A stretch of 64,000 bases of DNA, taken from Edolisoma coerulescens. Its lineage: Eukaryota > Chordata > Aves > Passeriformes > Campephagidae. The stretch is taken from assembly GCA_013397115.1 (NCBI GenBank), contig VWZW01001651.1, forward strand, positions 504,647-568,646, in the 5' to 3' direction. Under the pieces are notes generated by a model. The model saw only the letters and a list, made by a program, of their open reading frames with translations. It searched no databases and was not told the origin of the DNA. Positions 1 to 14,300 of this stretch are shown in pieces; the first letter of the stretch is position 1, and every line of letters starts with the position of its first letter. A program made the position numbers and the translations under genes.

Positions 1-2826
1 CATTTAATTGCAATGTAAATTAAAACCACATGAAAACCTTGGTTGTAAACATTATAGTAAATTATAATCATGCATGTGAGTGTAATTCAGATAGCAATAA
101 CTGAGCAAATACCATGCAGGAAAACATTCCACACTGTCCATTTTTAATGAAAGAATACACATTTGTGCTTGTGGAGTCCAAATGAAGGACAGTTGGAAGG
201 CTCAAGTATATTTGGTTAGTGTCACAACACAGGGCAGCAAAATGCAATAGAAGTTTTCCTGCAATGGTAAGATAATAACAACCTCTGCACTCACTATCCC
301 CTGCTGGGTGAGAGGTGAATCAGTCCCCTTGATAGCTAGCTGAATTCTGAGCAACATCACCAGGGATGTCGAACTATATGGATTTAAATAATGGACAATT
401 TCCCATAGGGACTAATATGAAACTTTTGTATCAAAGACAATTTTCTAAGAAGAACAAGTAAACTTGAACCTTTATCAAGTAAAAATAGAGCAGGTCAGGG
501 CTTCATAACACACACTTTTTTTTTTTTACTAAATTAATGCATTTCAACAAATGAAAAAAGTAAAAGGATGAAGGAAATTACAAAATATGGGCAGAACTGC
601 CACTACTGAGCTGTGACTGAGCCCACTTCTAGTTAAGATTTCCTTCCCCAGGCAGCTTCATCACTTCATGTGCGGCTGCATCTAAGAGAACTGATACACA
701 CAGCAGAGCAGTATAGCAGTTTATCAGCAAGTGTCTTGGATGGATTTACACCATTCCACATGCAAAGTAATAAATAGATACCATCTATTTAAAAGAACAA
801 ATACGTTTGGAAGAGATTGAGAAGTTGGAGATACATGCACACACATACATAACATACATATGATACTGTTGCATTTGTGTCAGTATGAGTATTTATATGC
901 AAATGATACTATTTTTATTCTCTAATAGATAAAAATAAGCTCTTTTAGTTCTGTAGTTCCAACTAAGTAGGCCTATGGCATAAAAAGTAATTCAGAGCAG
1001 AAAAGCTTTTATCATGTGTGACTAGACCAGGCAGAAAGGGAAGCCTCCCTTCGTTTGGTGCTGCCCTAGTAGGTAGAATGCAGTTCTATTTGTTGAACGT
1101 GAGTGGCCATACAGTCCCTCTTGCCTTCCCTATCCTGAACTGTGATGGATGAACTGTTTCTTGTTTATCAGCATATTAGTGTTCCACATAAAAAGCCTCC
1201 ACTAAGACCACAGTATAATTTGAGTGTAAACAAAGAATTTCAATTGTACTAAATTGTACTCTGTGCCCTGATATAGAAGCAGTCGTACCTTAGGCGTATG
1301 AGCATTTTAATACATATTCACTGACCTACTATACCTTTCATTTCTAAAATGTGTATTTTTTCCAAAAGAAACAGGATTTTAAAGCACATTTTGTAGGCTA
1401 AAGATAGAAGTAGAGAAAAATTAATTCAGTTTAGGCCAAAGGGAAGAAAAAGTTCGGTTGTTTCTCTTTCACATTGGTAGGAGATATCTACATATAAACA
1501 TCTGTATGTGCATGCAAGGACATGCACTTTACTTGATGTCAGTGGTTGAGAAAATGAGTGAGTAAGAGGTCTTCTCCATGCAGGTCTACTGATGAAGTGC
1601 AGAAGGTAAGATCTCTGTCACTTCCCCAGGGATTCACAGGGAGAGGGGACTTTATGCACTCTCTGTCCTGCAATGGAAGTGTAGTTCAAAATGCATTTCC
1701 AGAATGCTGTATGTTCTTTAAGATCTTTCTTGTCTGAATATATTTCTGAAGGCTTCCAATGGATTTTGCCTTCCTCCATGCTGAAATCTCAGTTTTACAC
1801 TAACAATGAAAAGCCAATAATTTGTAAGTCAAAGTATACATAGATTTTATTAAAATGCCAACTTGCCCCTAGTATCCAGTGCAAATATGAGGCTCAATGC
1901 AATGAGCTGTGAGAATAAAATGTAATCAAAAGATTTGAGATAGCTCATGAACCATAACAGTATAAGAGGGAAGGAGACATTTTATCCACTCACCATGTGA
2001 TGTCCTCTCTTGCAGTGGCAGGATGAGAAGAATCAGGTGGGTTGGGGAAAAGATGTCAAACTCAGAGTGTTAGAATAAAAATGGCCCATGCTGACAAATG
2101 TTTATAGATCAGAACAAGCAATGTAAAGTACTGGACAAGAATAAGTGTCTCATATTTCAGAGACAACGAACAGAGAAGATATAGCCATTTCCTAAATGAG
2201 GCTAATAAAGCTCCTCCTATGCCCTTCTTTGTTTCCCCTCTGTAAGCCTTTGCCGATGGGGTGCTTACAGCTGCATGAAGTTACAGCCATTGCTAACAGC
2301 CAGAGAATGTTTGAGACTAAGATTTGAGAGAATGAAATTCAGTCTACCAAGTTAATACATTGATTAGCAAGGTTATCAATATGATTTTTTTAAGTCGAAA
2401 GTTTTAATAATTTACTGACAACAGATGAAAAGTTTTTATTTTCCCCTGCTGCTAAGCCAGTAAAAAGTAGCTGTGAAGAAATTTACTTTCATGTTTGAAC
2501 TCTAGGTAAAGATCAAACATGGCAAAATTTCAGTCAAAATACGCTATTTCAAAAACATATGAAGACATTATTTAGAATACCTTGACTGATTTACCTAGGT
2601 ATATTAGATAAAGTTAAAAGATTTGCTAAAATTTCCATTCACTCTTGACATGCACATATACAGAAAAACATAGGTACAATTAAATCAGAAAAAGACATAG
2701 CCCAAAATCCTGGAGTTATAATGTTAGAGGCCTATCCTACAGCAAATACTGTGAGACACATATAAGCTGCCTTTTGTGTATATGTTTCAGTAATTTGTCT
2801 TTGTCTACATATCTGATTTTTTTTTC
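1..2826 (-). other. NPAS3: NPAS3 intron, unique AT-rich sequence
   Basis: This is the far downstream end of the intron that follows the PAS-A exon, by inference from that exon's strand. It is AT-rich single-copy-looking sequence without a supportable exon or mobile element. A 12-T run sits at 516-527, and the 9-mer AATTGTACT occurs twice ten bases apart at 1242-1260. I see nothing else with structure. Confidence 0.6.
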
Positions 2827-3720
2827 AGATCAAAGAATCACAGAATGGATAAGGTTGGAAGGGACCACAGTGGGTCTCCTGGTCCAACCCCCCTGCTGAA
2901 GCAGGGTCATCCTACAGCACAGGGTGCAGGATTGTGTCCAGACAGATCTTCAATATTTCCAGTGAGGGAGACTCCACCACCGTCTGGGCAATCTGTCCTG
3001 TGCATGGTGACTCACGCAATAGAGAGGTGGAAATTCCTGTGCATCAGTTTCCGCCAATTGCTTCTTGTCCTATTGCTTGACACAACCAAGAAGAACCTGG
3101 CTCCATCCTCTTTACACCCTCCCTTTATATATTTATACATATTAATGAGGACCCCTCTCAGTTGCCTTTTCTCAGGGCTGAACAGGCCCAACTCTCTCAG
3201 CTTGTCCTTGTAAGAGAGATGCTCCGGTCCCTTAATCACCTTCGTAGCGTCTGCTGGACCTGCTCCAGGAGCATCATGTCTCTCTTGTCCTGAAGAGCCC
3301 AGAACTGGACACAGCACTCCAAATGTGGCCACAAGGGCTGAGTAGAGGGGCAGGATCCCTTTTCTGGATCTGCTGGCAGTGCTCTTCCCAACACACCCCA
3401 GGACACCACTGCCCTTCTTCGCCCCGAAGGCACTGCTGGCTCATGGACAGCTTGTTGTCCACCAGGACCCACAGGTCCTTCTCCTCAGAGCTGCTTACCA
3501 GCAGGTCAGCCCCCAGCCTGTGCTGGTCCATGGGGTTGTTCTCCCCCAGGTGCAGGACCCTGCATTCGCCTTTGCTGAATTTCAGAAGGTTCCTCTCTGC
3601 CCATCCAACCTGTTGAGACCCTTCTGGAGGGCTGCACAGCCCTCTGGGGTATCAGCCACGCCTCCCAGCTTCCTGTCATCAGAGAACTTGCTGAGGAGGC
3701 ATCTCTTCAACTTTGGTTGA
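2827..3720 (-). mobile_element. 5'-truncated CR1 LINE, minus strand
   Basis: This is a chicken-repeat-1 (CR1) non-LTR retrotransposon copy in reverse orientation. The 3' end lies at the left: the plus strand begins with CAAAGAATCACAGAATGG, the reverse complement of the avian CR1 terminal ATTCTGTG-type repeats, followed by the typical AGGTTGGAAGGGACCAC segment. Rightward it carries the complement of the CR1 3' untranslated region and the C-terminal part of ORF2, for example the stretches behind GAACAGGCCCAACTCTCTCAG and CATGGACAGCTTGTTGTCC. Homology fades near 3700, so roughly the last 0.9 kb of the element is present. It lacks the reverse-transcriptase core and cannot be autonomous. Open frames of about 80-120 codons on both strands here are shadows of the element. 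As is usual for CR1, no poly(A) tail or clear target-site duplication is seen. The 5' limit is approximate. Confidence 0.93.
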
Positions 3721-6700
3721 ACAACAAGAACTAAACCAAGTTTAAATGGTTATCATTGCCTTTAAAAAAAGGTCAAATAACTATAAGACATTAATTAAAT
3801 ATGGCTTCTTTAGTGTAGCCAGTGTGGTGAAAAATAATACTAGAAATAATTGTATTCCCTTCTATGGATTTAGGACAATTAAATGACCATAAAATATATC
3901 TGTATATAGGGCTTTCAGAAGAAACCTAGCAAAATACATACATTTGCCATATCTATTGCCAGTGAAAAGAATCACTTTGAAATGTCTGATCTCACTGTCA
4001 TACACCCTCTATCTCCGCAATTGAGTCTTGCAAAGTTCTACTTTTGTGCTGAAATGTCTTTGTGTTGGTAGGAAAGACAGTGATATAGTGATTCCTAGTT
4101 ACATAGTTTTGTTAGAAGTTGGCCGTGCACTGACAAATGTTTATGGTTCTGGTAGACAAGTTAAAATCCCATTTAGGTCTGAGAGTAGCTTATCTGTTTG
4201 TCAATGTTGACTAACTGAAATGGTGCTGGAGTTAATGCCCTGAACTGCAGTATACTAAGCATGCATGAAAAGATGGGGATAACTAAGTGAAAGAAATGGG
4301 ATCTTGTAATACACTAAGAGCCACAGAGGTTTTTTTTCCTAAGTTAAATACAACCTTTCCCAGTATAACAGAAAAGCAACCTCCATCTACATTTTCAGTA
4401 AATTGTTCTTGCAAAAACAGTATCCTCCTTTTCACATTTAGGCATCTCTGACCAATAGCACTCACCACATGAAAGCTGGCTTTACTGCAGTGGTGTTTAC
4501 AGAATGGGCACACGTGTATTGCTGTGCACTTGAAACTATCCTCAACAGAAAACCACCCAGTATAAGACTCAAAACTTTTTCTTTGTATATCCTGAGCAAT
4601 TACAATAATAAATAATTTCTAAATCACAATGTTTTTATATGTCTTTGGGTATTTTGCTTCATTTCTCTCTTATGAACAATGACCTCAGTACTTTCCTTCA
4701 TACTACTTCTGCTTATTCCATTCAGATGATAAAATCATCACAGGAGAGATTTTTAGTTAGAATATGACTATGTACAGTGCCTGGCATGAAGATGCCCAAG
4801 ACTCTGGAGGCTGGTAGTGCTGCTGTAAAATAAACAAAAATATAATAATTGAAAATACATTGTGTTGTCCAAGGTGGGAGTCAGAAAGCTTAATTCCATT
4901 GTGCAAATTCTTTTAAGGTACAGTTTCCAGTTTTGTTTGTTCATGCACCTAGTCTTCTACAAAAAATTATAATGACAACAGAGTTCTTGTGGTTTGTGTT
5001 ATAATGGGAGGATAAAATTGTAGCAATTCATGAGAGCAAAAGCTATAAAGAAAATCAACAAACAGAAAAGGAAAGTCATTAGTTGTAAGAACCTACAAAT
5101 AAATTAAACCTTGCCTAAGATGTATTGATTTTCTGTGGCCTTGCCTAAAGAATAATGTCAGGCATGCTGACAATCCATTAGATTCAGAAGGTAAAAACTA
5201 CTTATAAATACTCTTTCGCTTCCATCTTAAGACATACACTGGTATCAGACCTCATTCTGATTCTCATCTGCCATGGTGTAAGTCAGGAAAAATTTTCCAA
5301 AACTCTTCTAAATGGAGTTATAAGCATAAGGATTAAAATCAAAGAGCATTTTACTGAGTTAAGTTAAAATGATCAAGAAGACCTGTACTGTTTGTATGAA
5401 TTAAAATTTCCTGACTTCTTTATAATGTCAGCATCTTAACCAAAATAGGCAGTTCCAGGAATGAAATTAAACAATAATCACTGTTATAAATTATGTGCTT
5501 AGATTGCAAGAATATGGATTTTACTTAATACTTCCTAAACTAGCAAAATACAATTCTTATAACTGTTAGTAGACATATAAGCAAGAGACTGTCAGAAGAC
5601 ACAGGTGATTAAGCCTGACAATTACTCCTGTCAATAATGAAAAGCCATCAAAATAACAACCACAAATTCTCAATAATTTTCTATTTTAAAATCTCATTAT
5701 ATAATTTTAAATTCTTACATAATTTTTCTGTTTTTATTTTCAATACAAAAAGTATTTCAAAGGTACAAATAGTTCTACGTCTCGTTCCCCCTTGATTTAC
5801 AGATGCTTGATTCAAGCCTATAACCAAAACAATTATTTTATCATGAAAGGATCTCTCTGCCTACGCTGCAGGCAGAAAAACAAAAGTGGGCACAGACAAA
5901 CAAAAGACAGGCAGAAAACTTTTGACAGAAAAAAAGAACAGATGGAACAATGTAGCTTGTTCTTAAACATGTTTGGTTTAAACTTTTCTGTCTACCTGTC
6001 CTAATGACAATTCAGTTGCAGACAGAAAAATCACCTCTGAATGCCACTAACTTTTTAGAGTTATTAGTTTTATAATTTTATATGCTTTGAAAATGGCTAT
6101 CTACATGCAGCAAATATGGAGAGCTATGAGGTAGATTAGAATTTTCTGTGTGATGAAGTCTACAGCTAAAAGTCCCTACTGAGATTCTGCAGGTTTTGTA
6201 AGGTTTTTACATTTTTCTTGCTTCAGCAATATTAGGTCATAATTTCTGGTTGTTCATACTGGATTGTTTGCATACAAAATTTTGCTTATAGGGTTAGGCA
6301 TTCAATCTATAGGTATTCTTTAGATTTCATATCATAAAATGACACGTAGTCAAGTCTAGTAGTACATGGGGAGGAGAGAGACTAGACACAACTATTCACA
6401 GGTGCTCAAGGCAAGAGGAGTGAATTGTCCTCCCTCTTTGACTACACAGCAATTTAGACTTAGACTTGGACTAGGTGACTGCTCTTCCGACAGCTGGAGC
6501 TGAGGGGTTAATTCTTTCTCTGCTGTTCAATAGAGGGAGACCTTTCCTGACCTGCTGAGAAGAAAATATGGAAAGCCTTCCTTCTGAGACTTGTCTTTGT
6601 AGGTAAATTCCATGCTTAAGACCACAGAAGAAGAAAAAAAAGCTTCCTACATACATTTCCATAATTCGGTATCAATTTAAAGCAATAAATGAAAATACTT

Positions 6701-7511
6701 CACATTTAAGAGCATATTAATTTTTTTTGCTCTGACTGAAATATCAGCTTAGATGGCACAACGACATGACTTATAAAACTACTGAAATTTGAGATTTTGG
6801 GGTGTGTGTGGCAATATCCATGTCAGTTGAATAACTACATAATGCTATTTGGGTGAGGGACAGGGAGCAGCAGAAGGAAAGAAGCAGAATGAAGAAACTT
6901 GCCTGAGAATTTGCTTCCAAAATCAAATTCCTTTACATAACTTGTTACTACAGTGGCAAAATACAAGAAAGTTTGCAGTATTACATAGTAGTCAGTACAA
7001 CAAGTGAATCAATTGAAGACAAGCATTAAAAGAGTTATTTGCTAATGGGCACCATGCCAGGGTTACTCATGCAATGCTGCCTGCAGAATTCCTAAGCTGA
7101 GTTCAGAAGATACAGATCGATGCACCTCCAAAGAGAGTCTATATCAATCTCCATTTCATTCATTAGCTTCCACTCTGAGCTGGTAGGCTGCTAGTTAACT
7201 CTTTAAGGTGGGAGAAACTGTCAGTGTAAAGGCCACTGGGACACACACTCTTCTCTGCTGTACTTGACCTGTCGATATTTCTTGAAGCACGCTGTTTAAA
7301 CTGGTACAGCTAATGGAAAAATGGAGATCTGTGAGGCTTGGAGAGGCTTTCCTAGCTTTATGCTGGCTTATCATTCTACAGCAAACATTAGTAAATGCAT
7401 CCCGACAAAGTATTCCTATTTGTGTCCTCTCGCATATGAATAACAGGCCTCAGATGAAATAACTCAAACAACTCTGTCCCTGAAATCAAAGACAGCTTAA
7501 ATAATAAATTA

Positions 7512-7552
7512 TGCTAATTTGAGAAATTAGCACATTGAGATATCATGCAAAT
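7512..7552. promoter_or_regulatory. Candidate homeodomain/POU cluster: 9-bp palindrome plus octamer
   Basis: TGCTAATTT (7512-7520) and its exact reverse complement AAATTAGCA (7524-7532) are separated by GAG. Each arm holds a TAAT/ATTA homeodomain core. Twelve bases further on is a perfect octamer ATGCAAAT (7545-7552), the classical POU-factor site. The density of sites in 41 bp resembles vertebrate neural enhancers. Enhancer function is inference only. Confidence 0.35.
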
Positions 7553-10500
7553 GAACTGGAGGCAACTGACATTTGGTTACTAATGAAATTGTACTATTGT
7601 CCCAGACAGGCAGAATGAGATAGATACAGCAGTAAAGTTAGAATTCAGTTTCACTTTGAATTTGTTTGGCTGTAAGTTCATTGTAAAATTGTGTAGAAAT
7701 CCAGCAGGTCCAGAACATGATTGATGCACAAACCATTTAGAATACTTCTGAAAGTGCAAATATAAGATCTAACATATAAAGGTATAATTACTAAAACAAA
7801 GAACAATCTCAAACCACCCAGACTTGTGGGCTTTGCTATTTTCTTTCTACAAATATTGAATGTACTAATTTCCCTTGCCTTGCTGCTGAATAAAATCAAT
7901 TTCCTCAGTAGAGCTGAACTCTCTTTTGTTTAAGGTTAGATGCAAAGTTGATACGCATCCTTAGATATAAAATCCTTGAGTATTTAGAACTACGTCACTG
8001 TGTGAATCCACAGCTGGTACGGATTCATTATTTGACAATCAGTGCTCTCCATACAACAACCAACATGCTTGGAATTAGCTGAAGGGAAAAAAGCTTCACA
8101 TTATTTTAAAACTCTAGTCAAATTGTTTGTATACAAATTTTGATAATAACACCTGCTTTACTCTTTTGGCCGATACAATCCATGGAGAATCTCAGCTCCA
8201 ACAATTTCCCTGCAGAATTGTCAAACATATGTATTTGTATTTCATTACTTGGGTAATAGCTGATTTGCCAAGTTCATTTACTACTAGTTGCTCCTCACAC
8301 ATCTCAGTGGGATAATTAAGGAATACTAAGAACTGAAACTGTAGTATGTTAGGTGGGGGCTAGAGCAATTGCCCAAATCCCACTTCTGATTAAACTGCTG
8401 TCCAGAATTAAATATTCAATAACTGAAATTCTGTTTTCTTCCCTTTCTCTGAGCAATTTATTATCAAGGAGATAGAATAACTCCCTGTTTTGTGCAATAG
8501 AGACAAAAAAGCTCACTGCACCACTCAAACCAATTCTAATCCCTTATGAGCCTACAAGAATGGTATTTAAACTGAAAATTGACTGGGTAATGGACTACGT
8601 GGTGCCTTCTGTTCTAATGGTTCAATATGTTGGCATTAAAACAAACAAAAGCACATTGATGCCCAGTGCCTGAACTGGGGAGACTCAACAAGGTGGGGGA
8701 TAAGGTTTAACAGCAGGAAGGCAATTAAAAATCCTTTCTATCTGAGGGTCTATCCGAAACATAAAGTTGCTGACAGTGAAATGGATGCCTCCATTAATTC
8801 TGCAGAAAATAGGGGTGTGTTCTTGGACTTGCTTTGTTCTCTTTACATTACACAGGGGCTGCACAAGAAAAAGTTTTTTTCAGCCAGAGATTCCCACAGT
8901 GAAGTCTCCAGTGGGACTATTCTGGTTTAACTTCGTAGCTCAAAATTTTGTCTGGCATCTCTTTCATTATGACCTGCTGTGGGCACATTCTGGTCTAACA
9001 TCAACAGGGTAGAAGTCAGGCAAAATTTCTTCTCCTGTTCTCGTACCTCTTCCATCATGTCATTAGACACAGAGGAAAATTTGGCTTCTAGGTTTGACAG
9101 CGATTATGTGAGAGGCACAAATCTCCAAATTATTACAGGTATAACAAAAATCACTGTGTCTGCTTCAGGCTGTCTAACACTTGCCATTGTTCAGTTTCAT
9201 GCTCCAGTACATGTTACTCTGCTGAACTCTAATCATTTGGACTGACGTTTTCCCTGCCAAGGGGAGTTGCATTTCTAAGCTGCCAGAGGAAAGGTGCCAT
9301 GCTGTATGAATTACCCATCTGATACGATAATGTCTTTATTACATTTTGGAGACCTCATACAAGACTCCACTAAAGGCATTTTTCTATTTGTTTTGAGATT
9401 CATATTAGAGATAAGCATAACATTTCCTAAAAGGCAGAATGACTACAAGCCTTCTGACACTAAACAGAAAATACCCTTTAAAATAATAAATAAGCATCCA
9501 CAAAGAACATCTAAATTCATGTCTCACTTATTCTCTGATCACACACACAAGATTCATATACACAAGAAAACATGACTAAAAACTACAAACTTTGGAAGTT
9601 GATGGATATACTGTCATACAGGTGGTTCATACACTTGAACTTGAGTATTCAGAGCACAAGCATATTTAGAGTTTGGAATTCTTAGGTCCAGTGAAGTTGC
9701 TGGTGCCAATGGATATTGAGCATGGCTGCCGACACATTGAGAACTGTGTGTAGGAAATATAAAGTGGATGGAGGACTTAGTGTTTGGGGCTTCAGGGATT
9801 ACAAAGATAATTGTGGATCAATTCTGCCAAATGATTTGAAGTAACTTAAGCCTGCCATCAGTACTTTAATTGTTTTTACAACAGAACTTGAGAGTGCACT
9901 TAGTGCAATGAATGATTTGATAACACCTGGTTGAAATGCCCTGTCCATTAGTTGCGTATCATCTCTCACTTTTATTAAGCTGGTTAGTCTACTGCTCCAC
10001 TCATTTAAGACCCAAGATTTATGTTAGAAACAGATTTTTACAAGTGTCTGTTGAAATAAATATCTCTTAGTAGGGTTAGAATGCTAAATGCATAAAAAGA
10101 GTGGCCTTTCTATCAGAATCTTTCCATATTCATGCTTGTAAGCAATAGCATAAATTTAATAAAAAGTATTGTCTTATTCCTTTACACCAAGCAGTGTTAA
10201 TCTTTGTATTCAGGAAAGAAAACTAAGTAAAAACTGAATTCTTTATCTCTTTACAAAACATCAAGAATAAACTGTTTCCTAGCAGAGCAACCAGCTGTAA
10301 CTCCGTGAACTGTTGCTGTTCTTGAAGTAAAACCACTTACTTGACTACTGGCAATCACAAAGGCTAGAGGCAAATTTGGTAAGAAAATCCCACCTGGATG
10401 GTTTTGTCTGTTTTCTTCAGTCTGTGAAGAAGCACAGGAGCACAGCTACGTCTTATCACCTCTATCTCCCTTTCTGTAAGATATGACCTATCAAAATCCC

Positions 10501-11314
10501 CCAGTGTTTCAAACTGATGAACACAAGTGCAATAAATTTTCATGCATAGTCTCAAAACTCAGGATGTTGCCTATAGTGAAGAACTGGAGAGATAATTAAT
10601 CAATAGAAATTCCAAAATGCAATCAATCTCACTGACAACTTCTCCAAAAGCTAGCTCCAGTCTGTAGCTGGAATGCTGCCAGGCAAAAAGACTTGGATAC
10701 CTCTGGGCTAAGATTGTTGTAACACCTGCTTGCCATGGTACCTTTCAGGTTGGATGAAAGCATCTGTACACAATGCAGGCCAATATGGAAAATAAATTAA
10801 TTAGCAACAATATGCTTTCTTAACTCACTCAACACCACCTGATGTCTTCCTTTAATACAAACTGCCAGGGATGCTGTATTGAGAAGCATCATTTGATGAG
10901 ACTTATCAGTGGATGTTCTGTAGAGCAAAGAGGAACAACTGAGAACTGCCTATTGCTGCAAAATGCCTACAAAACCACTTTTCTAATAGGCAAACCAGAA
11001 TAATTTCTGTTTTTTTTAAAAAAGTAGTAGATCCTAACTGGAGTAAATTGGTCTAGCTTCATTGGTTTCAAAACAGCCATGAAAATTCATACTTGGTAAA
11101 CATAGAGTTCTATGTTCCCATGAATGACATTAAAGAGATGGTGCACACTAGCAGAATAAAAAGAGGACTTGAATACAATATTTGTTGAATTAACCTTTAT
11201 TGAATAGTTTATAAAATCGCTTTCCTTCCTTCCTCCCTACATAAGATCTAAAACCACAAATTAAGTGGGGATGGCATAATCCTAATTGCTAATGTCAACA
11301 TTAAAGTATTTTGC

Positions 11315-11328
11315 TTTTTTTTTTTTTT
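11315..11328. repeat. Poly(T) tract
   Basis: Fourteen consecutive T. It is not attached to a recognisable retroposon. Confidence 0.9.
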
Positions 11329-14300
11329 CTGTATGATTGGCAGATCTCTTTATTCCAGATGCATTTTATTAGATGTTACTTATTTACAATGATGAATTAA
11401 AAAAGAAAACATTTTGGGAAGAGTGAAAGCCACTCAATATTTTAGTGGCAGGAAACAGAGAACATTGTTGGAGATTAAAAATTAACAATGGTCAAAGCAT
11501 ATTTCTTTTTCATCCATCTTGACTGAAAACCCCCTGTGATCTGAAGCTCAAACACCATTGGGAAAATTTGAAAAAATGTCTAATTCTGCCATTCATTTAA
11601 ATTCCAAACCATTTGCTTCTTTGATGGAGAAGTTACACTGAAAAATCTGCTGATTCGGCTATTGCAGACTTCAAGAGCTTTCTTACTTTAGCTCACAGCT
11701 AAACATCAAGTTCATTATCAACTGATTAGATTGGCAGTTGGTCAAATAAAAAAATATTTTATTAAAACCTTGAATTACAGACAGGCTGGAAAACTTCACC
11801 TGTTGGCAATACGCTGGGCTTTTAAAGACTGTTCTAAGAGCTGCCAGTGCTTTTTAAAATTGCCCTCTTAGAGAGTCCAGCATATCTTTAAACAGCTTTC
11901 TACAAAAGTTGAATCTGTCTGCTAAGTCTCGGCCTAATACCAGATTAAGTTAAGATCTCAGTGTCTCTTTAAAGAATGATGCCTATGAAATGACAGGGCT
12001 GAGAATCAGGCACACGGGCAACTCCTTTCATGCTACTGTTATTCTAAAGGAAAAAGACAATAATGAGAGGCAAAGAGAGATAGGATGGAAGACACAGAAG
12101 TGTGAGGAAAAGAAAAGCACAGAGTGCAAATGTTCAATCCCTCACCTTGAATTATGCCTACTTGCCCTCAATCTTCCCTGTTTGATGGCATCTGGACACC
12201 GCAGGGTTGCAGAAAATTTAGGCTTTTCTTCTTCGTGTGGAGGAGCAGAACGCTGCATTGAAAAACATGCCATGCTGATAGCTCCTCTCTCAGCTTAAAG
12301 AAAGAGTCTTCAAAATGGCTTTGCAGGTCTACCCATGATCATGTGAGAAGACAAACTGTGTCTAAGCATATGCAAAAGAAGCCATAGGTAGGGGAAATAA
12401 ACACAGAAAGTTTCCAGCAAAAAATAAATCCAAATTGCTTGACCCAATGTAAGGCAGGAGAAACTATTGATCTTCCCAGTAACCAACAGTGAGGTCTGCA
12501 ATTAAAGACAGAAAGGAATTAGTAACCTATAAAGCTCTGCACTGAGTGAATCGGGAACACTTTCGATTCCATTCTTCTGTCTGTGATTGTTACTTGTTGC
12601 CATTTCAGCCATTAAGTATCCCACAAAAAGTCATTTATTCAGTTCTTTAGGCTGCAGATTCTTTGATTGTTGTTTCCTTCTGCCTTAACTGTTTTGAAAG
12701 ACTTGAAGAAGATAGCAAGGAGAAATAGACTTACTGATATGAGCATATATTTCCATAAAATACTAATTGTTTAACTGAAGAGATCTTCAAGAAGCGTATG
12801 TCTTCATTTAACAAAAGCATGTTTTACCTCTTCAAATGAGTATGGAACTGAGTTATAAGATGTTGGAAACTGCCATTTGCCCATACTCTCAAGAACTCAG
12901 TTAAGACTCAGCATTAAAATCTGCATTAAAGATCCTCCAGTATCATCTTATAAACTGTGATGAGCAAAAACTTGAACACTTTCTTTCACAGTCCACATAC
13001 CTAGCATTTCTCAATAAGCAAGCAAAGCAGAGAAGTAGTGACTTATCATTTTGAAATGAGGCATTAGCCTCACTCCATGCAGAAGTTAAAATGCAAGTGA
13101 AACAGATTATTGCAAGAAAAGAACATATGGTCAACTGGGTTCTGTACCTGAACTAAGGACAATGAATAATTGCTCACTCAATTCTCTATTTGGTTTTACC
13201 ACAAGTGTGACACTGAGGAAGAATGTCAAAACGTGTATTCAGAAGGATGGCAAATAAATATTGCACAGCCAAACTTAATTCTAAGACTACCTAACTTTTG
13301 AATGCTTGGTTTTGTTACTTTATCATTCTAATAATGTCTGGTGTTACCTAAGCTTCATATCTGAAGACAGAGGCCTAGACAGATAAACAGACATTGATTG
13401 ATACCAGTCCTCAGCAGTTTTCTTGGCAACACTGCTGAGTGACATTTGTTTATTTCTTTATTATCATTCATTGCCTGACAGGCCAGCCTGCTTATCAGTC
13501 ATCCCATGCTCCTTTCCCTTAATTAGAGAGATCAAATACACCACCACAAATTCCCTCCTTGACCATCCACAGCCACCACTCAGCAGCAATGCCTCAGCGT
13601 AGAAGGAAAAAGAGTGGATTGGCTGATAAGAGAGAGGCTCAGATCCTGCAATGGTCTTCTTACAGGTTTACCAACCAAGCGCAACAGGAATGAGTGAAGA
13701 GATCAAAGACACTGACTGTGGTTGATCAGGACAGGTGTTTGTGGTGATGTTTTCAACAGATGGAGGTTCCTGTGAGAGAAGAAAAGAGACCCAGGTTATA
13801 CCAGCCAAATGTGATGACTCCTCAACCAGAACCACTGCAATCAGTTACATTTTTCTCCCTGTTGTAAAGTGAAGTGCATGCACACACACAGTTTTATCCA
13901 TTTGCATCTTAAAGAGAAGAAGTGTTATCCCTTTTGAGAAGAAGAACAGATGCAAAAAGAATAAAAGACCTTTACAGTACTGCTTTCATAACAGAATTCT
14001 GTTGTTTAGGAGTGATTTATTTCTGAAGAGGAAAAAAATGTAAAGAACTTGGAACACAAAAGTACCTTCTCATCAAGGGTTGTCTATCGTTTCACGACTC
14101 ACATGTGATGGATGAGATTTATGAATTAGAATCTGCGTCAAAAGATTTACAGCATTCTAAATTAGTTATGGCATCTTCTCGTCTGTGAGCATAAACTTTC
14201 AACAAAATATCTATATCACCATCACAGAAGCATGGCCCAGTTCTTTCATTTCACTGCAGCATACCCAGACCCTGTCACAGTGTTTGATGAATTCTTGAAG

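Noticed and set aside
3323..3720. Plus-strand frames of 97 and 113 codons
   Set aside because: They are antisense readings of the CR1 element, which is stop-poor because it is relatively GC-rich.
8640..9020. Segment considered as a diverged CR1 fragment because of words such as GGGGGATAAGGTTTAACAGCAGG
   Set aside because: The order of matching words does not follow CR1 and no terminal repeat was found.
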